The notes: a model not told the origin generated them from the sequence alone. Shown: positions 1-8,439, counted from the first letter of the stretch. The stretch: DNA of 15,022 nucleotides from Planctomycetaceae bacterium (GCA_002702965.1 PADE01000110.1:2474-17495); one strand, 5' to 3'. Made by a program: numbers and translations.

Positions 1-85
1 GTAACGACGCGTGAGCACGGCCGCCAACGCGCCTTGGCGAAATCGAGATGGTCGCCAGTTGGCGACCAATGAGTGGTGTGAACAC

Positions 86-553
86 ATGTCGAAAATTGAA
101 ATCGTTGAAGGAGATCTGCTCGATCAAGATGTCGACGTGATCGTGAACGCCTGGAATCGCAACATCATTCCGTGGTGGCTGCTGCTGCCGCAGGGCGTCT
201 CGGGAGCAATCAAGAGACACGGTGGCTATGGACCGTTCCGTGAACTAGCCAGACACGGTCCCATTCCGCTCGGTCATGCCGTCGTGACCGGACCAGGCCG
301 GTTGCCATTCAAGGCCATCATCCACGTCGCGAGCATCAGCATGTGGTGGCGTTCGTCCGAGATTTCGGTCCGCGACTCCACACGCAACGCGGTGCAGCTC
401 GCCGGGGAACGCCATTTCAAGTCGATTGCCTTCCCACTGCTGGGAGCCGGGACTGGCGGGAGTTCACCCGACAAAGTCCTGGAGATGATGAGCGACGAAC
501 TTGAGCATTGCACGTTCACCGGTCTGGTACTGATCGTACGGTATCGGCCGTAA
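86..553 (+). CDS. Macro domain protein (ADP-ribose-binding family), 155 aa
   Basis: Single-domain macro protein. Macrodomains bind ADP-ribose, and many remove ADP-ribose or O-acetyl-ADP-ribose groups in the cytoplasm. Visible family features, numbered from the ATG at 86: a first strand and loop KIEIVEGDLL (residues 3-12), VDVIVNAWN (16-24, the place of the usual D-x-I-V-N-A-A-N), QGVSGAI (36-42, the place of GGGV-x-x-AI), and the phosphate-binding loop FPLLGAGTGG (116-125). A tryptophan/leucine-rich stretch (IIPWWLLLP, 27-35) sits between NAWN and QGVSGAI, which differs from the textbook loop. No signal peptide or second domain is seen. The open frame extends upstream to a GTG at 11, but homology-like sequence begins at the ATG at 86, so that start is preferred. 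Its partner, if any, would lie left of the window. The family call is firm; the exact substrate is unknown. Confidence 0.85.
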   Translation: MSKIEIVEGDLLDQDVDVIVNAWNRNIIPWWLLLPQGVSGAIKRHGGYGPFRELARHGPIPLGHAVVTGPGRLPFKAIIHVASISMWWRSSEISVRDSTRNAVQLAGERHFKSIAFPLLGAGTGGSSPDKVLEMMSDELEHCTFTGLVLIVRYRP

Positions 554-892
554 GTACAACTGGGGATCTGCAATACGCAAAGTCGGATCGGTTCCGTTAG
601 CGACGGTCGTCTTCGCCGATCCGATTCGGTCGTCCGATCGCCATCTCTGAAGTCGTTCTGGACACCGCCCTTTTCGATGTCCCACGACGCACACGACGTG
701 GGCTCGTAGGGATTACCTGAACCGTTTCATCGCGGTACGTGTTCCCCTGAGATCGACCGCCGGCCTAAAACCACACCACGTAGGGCGCATCCCTATTTCT
801 GGCGACTTTGCGGTTGGCAGACAGTCGCTTGAGCACCCCCTCGGTTGTGGCTCAATACACCATCGTCTTGTACTTCTCGCTTGAGATCGGAC
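554..892. other. Intergenic region with several small hairpins, no gene
   Basis: I see no coding signal in this 339-bp gap. Besides the 583-624 hairpin it holds CCCACG (681-686)/CGTGGG (697-702), TAGGG (781-785)/CCCTA (791-795) followed by TTTCT, and TTGAGC (829-834)/GCTCAA (850-855). The 9-mer TCGCTTGAG occurs at 825-833 and again at 877-885, just ahead of the DUF1501 start. The promoter of the truncated DUF1501 gene should lie in the right part, but no convincing -35/-10 pair was found. Confidence 0.4.
583..624 (+). terminator. Hairpin downstream of the macro gene, possible terminator
   Basis: A perfect 9-bp inverted repeat, TCGGATCGG (583-591) and CCGATCCGA (616-624), starts 29 bases after the macro gene stop. 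The 24-base loop itself contains a small hairpin, CCGT (594-597) with ACGG (603-606). The position fits a transcription terminator, but no T-run follows, so it may instead be an mRNA-stabilising structure. Confidence 0.4.
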
Positions 893-1549
893 ATGGACCG
901 CAGCTCCCACGATTCCATTGTCTCTCGTCGAACGGCCCTGCAAGCGGGGACGATCGGAATGCTGGGCCTGGGGATGAACCACCTTCAAGCGCTGCGCGCC
1001 GGGTCGACCGATTCCCGTTCGCCGCGTGCCGAGTCGGTAATCTACATTTTTCTCTCTGGTGGTTTGTCACAGCACGAGACGTTCGATATGAATCCAGACG
1101 CGCCCGAGAACATCCGAGGTGAGTTCCAGACGATTGCCACCAACACACCCGGACTTCGCATCTGCGGACATCTTCCGATGTTCGCCGGTCGCAGTGATCG
1201 GTGGTCGTTGGTTCGTTCGCTGATGCATCCCAACACGAGTCATGAGCACGGGCATACGATCATGTTGACCGGTCGCACGCAATTGCCTCCCGGGTACCGG
1301 CCGCGCGCGGCTCAGGCGACCGATTGGCCGGGTATCGCGGCGGTTGCCGGCGAAGGACTACGTCTCGCTGGGCGCGCGGCTCTAAACAACCTTCCGCCTG
1401 CCATCGTGGTACCCGAGTCGCTGCGGCTCGCGCCGGCACAACCCGTGCCGGGACAAATGGCCGGTTCGATGGGCGCGATGCGAGATCCGTGGGTGATCGA
1501 CGCGTCTCCGCATCGTGCCGATACAAGTTGGGGCGCCCCCACCGCGTGA
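893..1549 (+). pseudogene. Truncated DUF1501 gene, N-terminal half with Tat leader
   Basis: DUF1501 proteins are secreted, alkaline-phosphatase/sulfatase-fold proteins typical of Planctomycetota, usually about 430-490 residues. This one has a twin-arginine leader (SRRTALQAG, residues 11-19, then a hydrophobic GTIGMLGLGM), the family's first conserved block VIYIFLSGGLSQHETFDMNP (49-68) and the middle region SMGAMRDPWVIDASP. It ends after 218 codons with ...SWGAPTA. The C-terminal half, which carries the conserved WD-H, GGEFGR and GRDHH blocks seen in the complete copy at 12628-14106, is absent in all frames downstream, because the convergent sulfatase stops only 47 bases further on. It therefore looks like a deletion remnant, not a frameshift. 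The preferred start is the ATG at 893; the frame is open from a TTG at 845. No DUF1549/DUF1553 partner lies upstream. Confidence 0.75.
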
Positions 1550-1596
1550 CGCCGGATCACTCCGCGACGCTGAACTGGACGACGTCGTAATCCGCA

Positions 1597-3018
1597 TCAC
1601 GGCTCGATGGATCGCGCTGCGAATCCGCGATTCACATCGGCTTCCCAAGAGTCGTAGGCCGACGTAAGCTCTTGGACCAAACCGGGCTGTGTCACAGCGA
1701 CGTTCCTGGTTTCTCCAAGATCGGCCGCGAGGTCGTAGAGGTGTGGCGTCTGACCGTCGCTCAAATTGAGCTTCCACGGTCCGCGACGCACAGCGCGCAA
1801 TTCACGTTTACGCCAGAAGAGCGTTCGCGGTGGAAGCGCTTTGCGTTCAAACAACATCGGCGCTAGATCGACGCCATCGAGTGCTTGGTGGCCGGGCATT
1901 TCTGACCCCGCCAGCCGAATGCACGTCGGAAACAGATCCATGGTCATCACGGTTTGATGCGTAACTTCTCCCCCGGCAATTTTTCCTGGCCAGTGGAAGA
2001 TCGCGGGCACCCGGTGTCCGCCTTCATCGACATCTCCCTTTTGACCTTTGAGCGGGCCGTTGCTGGAGATGTTTTCGAATCCGCCCCGATAGTTCAGGTA
2101 CCCGCCGTTATCGGACATAAAAACGACCAGCGTATTCTCCGTGAGTTTCAACTTGTCAAGCGTTGTAAGCACTCGACCGACACTCCGATCGACTGATTCG
2201 ATCATCGCTTTGACGTGCGGCGCGATATTGGCACGATTGGGAATGATGCCCCATTTGTCACGCGCATAGTCAGTGCCTTCGACGCGATGGGGTGGATCGT
2301 CGGGACCCTGCCAGGGAAAGTGGATCGCGAGATGCGCCAGGTAGAGGAAGAAAGGCCGGTCGGCCTGGCGTTTGATAAAGTCGACGCTGTAGTCGGTCAA
2401 CAACTCGGTCGTATAGCCTTTCTCCATTTTGATCTTATTGTTCCACCACCAGTCTTGGCGCCCATCGCGACTGATCTGGGTGTGATGGTCCCCATCGCCT
2501 GAAACCAGTCCGCGGAACTCGTCGAATCCCTGGTTGACGGGCATCCGCGGAGGCTGGTACCCCAGATGCCACTTGCCAAACATCCCGGTCGCGTAACCCG
2601 ACTGCTTGAGCACCTCCGCGACCGTGACCGCTTCCAGCGGGAGCCCCCGCTGACGATTGGGCCCGGGAGCGATTGCGCTATCGAAGTACTCACCAAACCG
2701 CTGCTGGTAGCATCCGGTCAACAACGCCGCGCGTGTCGGAGAACACATCGGACCGTTGCTGTGAAAGTCTGTACATCGCAGCCCGCGCTGGGCGAGTCCA
2801 TCGATGTACGGAGTCTTGTTCAGTTTGTTTCCATAGCACCCGATATCGCCATAACCGAGATCATCCACCAGGATGACCACAAAGTTCGGCCGCACGGAGT
2901 CTGCGCAAACGGATTCCCCGCGCCCATAGATTCCAACCAAAACCAACAGCAGTACGCCTCTGTCCAATAGTTCTCGCCTGAATCTCGGGAAGATCTTCGC
3001 GTTGGTCACGATTTGCAT
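1597..3018 (-). CDS. Secreted arylsulfatase-type (S1 family) sulfatase, 473 aa
   Basis: Hydrolyses sulfate esters, probably on a polysaccharide, in the periplasm or outside the cell. Numbered from the ATG at 3018: hydrophobic leader VLLLVLVGIYG (22-32); metal-binding DDLGYGD (52-58); the formylglycine signature CSPTR (92-96), in which C92 would be oxidised by a formylglycine-generating enzyme; GKWHLG (148-153); IHFPW (233-237); the second metal pair SDNGG (302-306); and PLKGQKGDVDEGGHRVP (322-338) with the conserved lysine. The key active-site and metal-binding positions checked all seem present, so it should be active. Start: GGAGG directly abuts the ATG at 3018, unusually close. A TTG at 2967 would give a short, tidy signal peptide, and the frame is open to a GTG at 3075. 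It follows the propeller gene on the same strand after 131 bases, so co-transcription is likely. The C-terminus faces the truncated DUF1501 gene. Confidence 0.93.
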   Translation of the reverse strand: MQIVTNAKIFPRFRRELLDRGVLLLVLVGIYGRGESVCADSVRPNFVVILVDDLGYGDIGCYGNKLNKTPYIDGLAQRGLRCTDFHSNGPMCSPTRAALLTGCYQQRFGEYFDSAIAPGPNRQRGLPLEAVTVAEVLKQSGYATGMFGKWHLGYQPPRMPVNQGFDEFRGLVSGDGDHHTQISRDGRQDWWWNNKIKMEKGYTTELLTDYSVDFIKRQADRPFFLYLAHLAIHFPWQGPDDPPHRVEGTDYARDKWGIIPNRANIAPHVKAMIESVDRSVGRVLTTLDKLKLTENTLVVFMSDNGGYLNYRGGFENISSNGPLKGQKGDVDEGGHRVPAIFHWPGKIAGGEVTHQTVMTMDLFPTCIRLAGSEMPGHQALDGVDLAPMLFERKALPPRTLFWRKRELRAVRRGPWKLNLSDGQTPHLYDLAADLGETRNVAVTQPGLVQELTSAYDSWEADVNRGFAARSIEP

Positions 3019-3149
3019 CCTCCAGCCGTCAGCAACGTTCACTGAAATGGAAACCCGTACAGACTCGCAGCGCACATCATGGATCGCAGCTGGAACGGTT
3101 CACCGGACAGCGCTAAGACGTCGCGCCGGGTGACCGTTTGGCTCCGGGT

Positions 3150-4430
3150 CTATTCTGGATCGACCGACCAGATCACCGCGGATGTGATACCGAGCGTTCG
3201 ACCTGGGCCGCCCACACCGGCTTTTCCCCAACGGGCACCGTAATGATACAAGAACAGCGTCAGAATCCTGCCGTCTTCGAGTTGCAGTGAGCACGGGCTG
3301 TGCGTGGTCTGGTGCATAGCCCAACGGAATAGAATAAAGCGCCTGTCCCAATCCCACGTCTTTCCATGATCGCGACTGATGACCGCTTCGATGCCATGGT
3401 AAATACGGCCGTCGAGTTCGCCCATCCGAGCGGCGTAGGTGAGCAACAGGCGACCATCCCGTAGGAGGACCAAATCACTGTGCACCTTGCCATATTTGAA
3501 ATGCACCTGATGATCCGTCCAGGTCATTCCGTCGTCCATCGAACGAGCCGTTGTCAGTCGCCGCCAGTGGTCGCTGTAGGACGGGTAGTCCGCAGGCTGG
3601 GCGGTCCGCAAGGCAACCACCAGGGCCCCGTCAGCGGCCCGTGTGATCGCGCCTTCGGATGTCTGCCACTCGGGTGGCAGCCAGATCCCCTCGGTCCAGG
3701 TTCGTCCGCCATCGCGGCTGCGGCGAATCAGGGACTGCGCGGTCCAACCAACGGGACCGTGCGGTTTGCCCTCGGCCATGAACACCCCCGTAACGACATC
3801 CTTTTCCACCAGGAGGCTTCCCTTGTGATACGTGATCTGGCCGCCGGCCAAACGGGGAAAGGGGCTTTTCGCGCTCCAAGTCTGTCCGCCGTCCTCACTG
3901 AAACTGAGGAACCCGTCGTCATCCATGGGCAGCAGCATCAACCTGGCCCCCCCCAGGGAAACCGGTTGCGGACGCTCCAGTCCACGATGAAACTCCCGCG
4001 GTTGACTCCAGGTACGCCCCTCGTCCTTTGAATAGGTGATGAAACAGGCGCGTTGCTCCTCGGTGACCCCGTCCACCCAGCCTGTCCCCACCATCGCGAT
4101 CCGCCCATCCCCCAGGCGACACATCGCGGCAAACTTCATCGAATGCACCAGAAAGGTGTAGCTGACTCCCTCCTGGTACGTCGGGGCTTTGGGATGCTGT
4201 TGTCGAATCGCGATCGGCATATGGGGCGTGATGAACCGGTTGGGATCAAACTCGGCTCCCGGGTCGCGCGCCGCCTGTGTCTTGAGTTTCTCAAGGGGAA
4301 TCGAATCGATTGGCGTTGGCACCTTGACGCTTCGCGAAACGTCCCTGGCCGTTGGCAGTGGGTTGTCCTCGGCCAAGGTGTGAAAACCACCTCCGGCGAC
4401 AACCGTGAGAATTGCAATCGCTCTGTTCAT
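3150..4430 (-). CDS. Secreted sialidase-like beta-propeller (BNR/Asp-box) protein, 426 aa
   Basis: Secreted six-bladed propeller of the sialidase superfamily. The signal peptide is MNRAIAILTVVAGGGFHTLA, with likely cleavage near residue 20. Five Asp-boxes (S-x-D-x-G-x-T-W) start at residues 134, 178, 238, 297 and 352. SEGAI (258-262) and ALRT (273-276) match the conserved glutamate and arginine region of the sialidase fold. No F/Y-R-I-P motif holding the first catalytic arginine of GH33 sialidases is visible, so the substrate may be another acidic sugar. The ATG at 4430 is preceded by AGGA at about 10 bases, a fair ribosome site. It is first in a probable two-gene unit with the sulfatase and diverges from the lyase-family gene at 4748. 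The fold is confident; the reaction is uncertain. Confidence 0.85.
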   Translation of the reverse strand: MNRAIAILTVVAGGGFHTLAEDNPLPTARDVSRSVKVPTPIDSIPLEKLKTQAARDPGAEFDPNRFITPHMPIAIRQQHPKAPTYQEGVSYTFLVHSMKFAAMCRLGDGRIAMVGTGWVDGVTEEQRACFITYSKDEGRTWSQPREFHRGLERPQPVSLGGARLMLLPMDDDGFLSFSEDGGQTWSAKSPFPRLAGGQITYHKGSLLVEKDVVTGVFMAEGKPHGPVGWTAQSLIRRSRDGGRTWTEGIWLPPEWQTSEGAITRAADGALVVALRTAQPADYPSYSDHWRRLTTARSMDDGMTWTDHQVHFKYGKVHSDLVLLRDGRLLLTYAARMGELDGRIYHGIEAVISRDHGKTWDWDRRFILFRWAMHQTTHSPCSLQLEDGRILTLFLYHYGARWGKAGVGGPGRTLGITSAVIWSVDPE

Positions 4431-4747
4431 TCGAGTCAGTTCCTGTGGTGAGCACGTTCCCAGACATGGTGGCCCGCCGGTGGTCGTTCCGGCTCGGCCG
4501 GCCCCCGAAATCCTGCCTGGTTGAAAGACAATTGTATGATCCAGGAATCCCCCCGCAAACGGTCGGTAGCCAGAAACGCAGCGGCCGCTCAGCGTGTCAC
4601 CAGGAACCGTAGAATTGTGCCGAGAGAATCACGCGGTTGAACCTGTTACGATGGTGTCGCAAAACACAGATCCAGCTGCTGCCTGAGGTCGGCTCTCGTC
4701 TCTGGGTCGTCATCCGTCGGTGTCATTACGGGCCCTGCGAGCATCCG
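4431..4747. promoter_or_regulatory. Divergent control region between propeller and lyase-family genes
   Basis: This 317-bp region separates two divergently read secreted-enzyme units, so it must hold both promoters. The best candidate element is around 4516-4545: CCTGG (4516-4520) and CCAGG (4541-4545) flank an 8-bp palindrome ACAATTGT (4528-4535), and TATGAT (4535-4540) resembles a -10 box for the + strand. No -35 at the right distance was found. It could be an operator for a regulator encoded elsewhere; this is a guess from symmetry. The right-hand 111 bases (4637-4747) are open in frame with the lyase gene from a TTG, but look non-coding in composition. Confidence 0.3.
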
Positions 4748-7075
4748 ATGAAAACTCCACTTCCGGGTCTGGCGCTTGGCATCTGCGTCACACTCCTGAT
4801 GATGTCTCCTTCCCGAGACGCGGCGCTAGCCGCCGATGCAAATCGATCATTGGCGAGCCTGACGATTCGAGAGACGCGTGGAATTGAACGGGAACATGTC
4901 GCCGTGTCATCGGGCCTGCCGTTCGCAAGAGGACGTTTGAAAGAGGTTCCACCGATCATCGCGAGGACCCCTTCGGGCGAAGTGATGGCCAGCCAGTTCG
5001 GCGCGCTGGCCCACTGGGATGACGGGTCACTCAAGTGGGGCTTAGTCTCCGTCATCGTTCCGGAAATCAAAGCGCAGGGCAGATTCACGTTTGACCTTGT
5101 CGAGGCGCAATCGAGTGATCCTCCAGTCGAGGTGGCGATTCACCAGCTCGATCGGGGATTCCGCGTGGAGTACCCCGAAGTGTCCGTCACCACCAACGAC
5201 TCCGGGCTGCCCGAATCCATTGTGCGGCAAACCGCGGCGGGCCGGATCGCGTTCATCGGCAGCAAGTCGAAACTGCTGCTGCAGGGACGCCCCGTTCAAT
5301 CACAACAAATCCGCATTGACGATCTTCGAGTGGAGGAGCAGGGACCAGTACGAACCGTCCTTCGTACCCGAGGTCAATTGTCACTGAACGAGGGTGCCTC
5401 GTTCGCTTTTCTGTCGCGCATCATCGTTTACTCCAACGGACAAATTTCCACGAGTTACACCGTGATCAACCAGCAGGTCGGTCGTTTGCATGGATTTGGA
5501 GTGCAGGTCGCCTTGGCCGACCGGTTTCAAACCGTTCAGATTTCGGGAGCAGCGGTTCGGTTACCTGGCACCGACGGAGTCACAACGCCGCAAAACGACG
5601 ATGTCGGTGTACGACAAACGTCCGCGGAAGCCGCCGTCTTCCTCGGGAAGCAGCCCCGAAACGGGGCGGTCCGCATGCGCCACCAGGGCGGTCTGCGCCT
5701 GATCGGTGAATCGAAACACCTGGAACTGGCGATCCACGATTTCTGGCAACGTTACCCGTCGGAGCTAACGGCCAACGCGGCCCGCGCTCGAATGTGGTTC
5801 TATCCGGTCGACGAAAACAATGCTTCGCGATTGTACCTCCCGGGCCGCTCCGCGCGCGGCGAGTTCACGATCAGGGCCGTCGCCGGCACCCCGCCGGAGG
5901 AGGCGGTCGCACCCATCGATCACACCGATCTGCACGGGTTCGCCGGCGCCGAGTGGTATCGCGATTCCGGTGTGCTGGGCAAATACTCTCTGAGTGATTT
6001 CAAATTGCCCGGAGGAACCTATAACGGCCATGTCGAGGAACACATGGGCTACTTGCAGCGGCGCAAGTTCATCGTCAACGAATTCGGCTTTTGGGATTTT
6101 GGTGATGGGCGCGGATCGGCGGACAGCGCGTTTCGACGCAACAACGAGTTTGGTATCTCCTACGCAATGCTGTTTCACTATCTGCGCACCGGCGACCGCC
6201 GGTTCTTTATAGAGGGGGTGGCTTTCGCGAAGCACTTTCGCGACGTCGACACGCTGCATTCAGGAGATATGAAAGGCAAGTCGATCCGTCACACGGACAA
6301 TCACGTCGACGGCGGCAGTGGTTACGACACGGCTCACCAGTGGGTCGAAGGCATGCTGCTCGAGTATCTGCTCACCGGCGATCGACGCAGTCTGGAAGTC
6401 GCCCGCGAAATGGGTGTCCCGCTGATCGCATTTGCCCATGACATGCACAAACGACTGACGACCAAACCAAATACACTCCCAACAACCGAGCGCAATCTCG
6501 GCTGGACGCTGATATCGCTGATGTTTCTGGAAGAGGTGACGGGCGATCGCCAATACGCAGACGCGATCAAGGCTCTGGTCGCGGGTGTCGTGGCGTCGCA
6601 GGATCAGCAGCGGGGACACTGGCCACGCTCACTACCACACAAGGATTTCCCGACGGGTGGAGCGCCGTTCATGCTCGGAGTGTTGACCGAAGCCCTGATG
6701 CGCTATCACGAGAAAACCGGAGATCGAGCGGTGGCCCGCAGTATCGTCAAGTCCAGCTACTGGCTCTCCGACGAAATGTGGAATCCCGAGGCCAAGAACA
6801 TTCGCTATAAACAATGGGACCGGTTTTGGGATTCGTACAACGACGGACGTACGATCCCGATGGTCCTCCCGGGCATGATCTACGCCGAGCATCTGGGCCG
6901 CAACGACGAGCGTTTTCGGCAGATCATTGACGACACGCTCAGGGTATATGCCCGATCCTGTGCCAACCTCGACCAGCATGGCGAGGGTCGAAACTTCAAG
7001 AGCATGGGGATGATGAGCCGGTCGATGCCACGGTTCTTCTATTATTTTGACCAATCTCGGAGGACGTCCCGTTGA
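4748..7075 (+). CDS. PcRGLX/YetA-like protein (exo-rhamnogalacturonan lyase family), 775 aa
   Basis: The domain plan matches the PcRGLX/YetA family: an N-terminal RIFT-barrel-like beta domain, a central beta domain, and a C-terminal alpha/alpha toroid. Numbered from the ATG at 4748: signal peptide MKTPLPGLALGICVTLLMM to about residue 30 (AALA/AD); LTIRETRGIEREHVAVSSGL (38-57); the hallmark HWDDGSLKW (89-97); NEFGFWDFGDGR (444-455); and the toroid with NHVDGGSGYDTAHQWVEG (518-535) and repeated helix pairs of the form EYLLTGDRR. The characterised fungal member (PL26) releases unsaturated disaccharides from rhamnogalacturonan; many bacterial relatives are untested, so the substrate here is inferred. 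The frame is open 37 codons further upstream to a TTG at 4637, but the ATG begins a proper signal peptide. Its stop overlaps the next gene's start. Confidence 0.72.
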   Translation: MKTPLPGLALGICVTLLMMSPSRDAALAADANRSLASLTIRETRGIEREHVAVSSGLPFARGRLKEVPPIIARTPSGEVMASQFGALAHWDDGSLKWGLVSVIVPEIKAQGRFTFDLVEAQSSDPPVEVAIHQLDRGFRVEYPEVSVTTNDSGLPESIVRQTAAGRIAFIGSKSKLLLQGRPVQSQQIRIDDLRVEEQGPVRTVLRTRGQLSLNEGASFAFLSRIIVYSNGQISTSYTVINQQVGRLHGFGVQVALADRFQTVQISGAAVRLPGTDGVTTPQNDDVGVRQTSAEAAVFLGKQPRNGAVRMRHQGGLRLIGESKHLELAIHDFWQRYPSELTANAARARMWFYPVDENNASRLYLPGRSARGEFTIRAVAGTPPEEAVAPIDHTDLHGFAGAEWYRDSGVLGKYSLSDFKLPGGTYNGHVEEHMGYLQRRKFIVNEFGFWDFGDGRGSADSAFRRNNEFGISYAMLFHYLRTGDRRFFIEGVAFAKHFRDVDTLHSGDMKGKSIRHTDNHVDGGSGYDTAHQWVEGMLLEYLLTGDRRSLEVAREMGVPLIAFAHDMHKRLTTKPNTLPTTERNLGWTLISLMFLEEVTGDRQYADAIKALVAGVVASQDQQRGHWPRSLPHKDFPTGGAPFMLGVLTEALMRYHEKTGDRAVARSIVKSSYWLSDEMWNPEAKNIRYKQWDRFWDSYNDGRTIPMVLPGMIYAEHLGRNDERFRQIIDDTLRVYARSCANLDQHGEGRNFKSMGMMSRSMPRFFYYFDQSRRTSR

Positions 7076-8364
7076 CACCGAAAACTGACCGTCGCGACTC
7101 CGTCACGGGTTGTGTGACCGAAAGCTGCGGACGATTGATGTTCGGTCTGGCTGTTCTGGTCGGACAGCATTGCCTGGCAGAATGGGAGCCTCACCAGGTC
7201 GAGCAGCTCAACGGCCAAGCGGCTCGGATCAAGTCGCCGGCCGAGATCCAAATCGTCTCCCGCGATTGGAAGCTGGGTGCGGTCCATTACCCCTACCTGG
7301 TCTACTTGCCACAGAAAGACCGCTTATTGCTGCTCGTCAACTGGGACGAAAAGCCGCACAACAAAGCGGGAGTCAGCATGAGCCACGACGGTGGGCAGAC
7401 GTGGACCAAGCCGGCGCTTGTCGTCGATACTTGGGCGGTGGGACTCACCGCGCTGGCCCCTGGAGAGCTGGTGCTGATTTCACAGAAGAGTGTGACTGGG
7501 CCGAGTGATGAGTACCGTTTCAGCCGTGACTACGGCGCGACCTGGACCGAGTCGGTTGCTGCGCCGGGATACCAGGGCGACACACCGTTCTACGAGGACT
7601 CGCCATTCCTGGTCGATCGAGACTCCCGTACCGGACAGGTGTCACGGCTGTGGGCTACGGGCAAGGCGCCCGGAAAAGCCTGCTTGTGGCGCCACAGCGA
7701 TGACGGCGGGCGCAGCTGGAGTCCGTTGGTGCACATCCCGCATTGGGGACGCACCGGGGAAATCGTACTGCACCGCGCGGCGAACGGGCACCTGATCGCT
7801 GCCTGCCGAACGAACTTGCCGCGTTTTGTCGACGGGAAAATCGACCACTGGAGCGGGCTGGGTGTGTCACGCTCAGTGGATAACGGCAAGAGCTGGTCAA
7901 ACGTGACCGACAGCCAGAGCATTCTCTACGCTTGGGGCCGGCATCTGACGAGCCTGGTCACGCTGCCCAACGGTCAGATCGTAATGACATACGTGGTTCG
8001 ACAAGGCTACCAGGATGCGGCAGACGGATTACCGCAGTTCGGAATCGAAGCCGTGGTCAGCCGGGACCACGGGGTGACCTGGGACCTCGATCACCGCTAT
8101 CTGCTGGCCGTCTGGAAGGGAGACCGGAAAGGCCCGCAAGGTTGGCGCGCCAGCGGTCAGCGGACCGCCACGGTACGCTTGCCCGATGGGTCTCTCGTCA
8201 CCGCGTTCGGGGCCTGGTATCGCAACATCGTGGCCGTCCGCTGGCGGGTCAACGAACAACCTCTGCGACCCGACACCACGATCGCCGACGCTCCCTGGGA
8301 TTCCGATTCTCGGAACCGGTTCTCCCCCGAGGTTTCCCGCTACGCTCGCACCGACACGGAATGA
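7072..8364 (+). CDS. Second sialidase-like beta-propeller (BNR/Asp-box) protein, 430 aa
   Basis: Another propeller of the sialidase superfamily, with five Asp-boxes starting at residues 104, 151, 209, 268 and 330 (for example SHDGGQTW and SRDHGVTW). TGEIVLHRAANGHLIAACRT (228-247) corresponds to the conserved Glu/Arg block (E230, R246). As in the propeller at 3150-4430, no F/Y-R-I-P motif is visible. The start is a TTG at 7072 whose last two bases plus the next A form the TGA of the upstream gene (TTGA), with GGAGG eight bases before it, so translation is probably coupled. An in-frame ATG at 7138 starts directly at a hydrophobic leader (MFGLAVLVGQHCLA) and is an alternative start. It shares the operon with the lyase-family protein, suggesting they act on the same material. 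The C-terminal 30 residues are low-complexity, rich in D, S and R. Confidence 0.82.
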   Translation: MTPKTDRRDSVTGCVTESCGRLMFGLAVLVGQHCLAEWEPHQVEQLNGQAARIKSPAEIQIVSRDWKLGAVHYPYLVYLPQKDRLLLLVNWDEKPHNKAGVSMSHDGGQTWTKPALVVDTWAVGLTALAPGELVLISQKSVTGPSDEYRFSRDYGATWTESVAAPGYQGDTPFYEDSPFLVDRDSRTGQVSRLWATGKAPGKACLWRHSDDGGRSWSPLVHIPHWGRTGEIVLHRAANGHLIAACRTNLPRFVDGKIDHWSGLGVSRSVDNGKSWSNVTDSQSILYAWGRHLTSLVTLPNGQIVMTYVVRQGYQDAADGLPQFGIEAVVSRDHGVTWDLDHRYLLAVWKGDRKGPQGWRASGQRTATVRLPDGSLVTAFGAWYRNIVAVRWRVNEQPLRPDTTIADAPWDSDSRNRFSPEVSRYARTDTE

Positions 8365-8439
8365 ACGCCGATCGAAAATCGACAGACAGCGTCGCCTGTG
8401 TGCCCTGCGATGTGCTGCGGTACTGGAGGTCGACCTGCA

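Noticed and set aside
1551..1596. On the - strand, just past the sulfatase stop, another frame reads RDADYDVVQFSVAE and then stops, which looks like a protein C-terminus and could mean a sulfatase frameshift.
   Set aside because: The frame is open for only about 23 codons, the sulfatase already has a full-length C-terminus, and I recognise no family ending this way.
3480..4031. 183-codon open frame on the + strand.
   Set aside because: It lies wholly antisense to the propeller gene, which has a leader and five Asp-boxes; this frame has no recognisable motif.
4521..4540. TTGAAA followed by TATGAT as a sigma-70 promoter.
   Set aside because: The spacing is only 8 bases, far too short for a -35/-10 pair; only the -10-like box is kept as a weak candidate.
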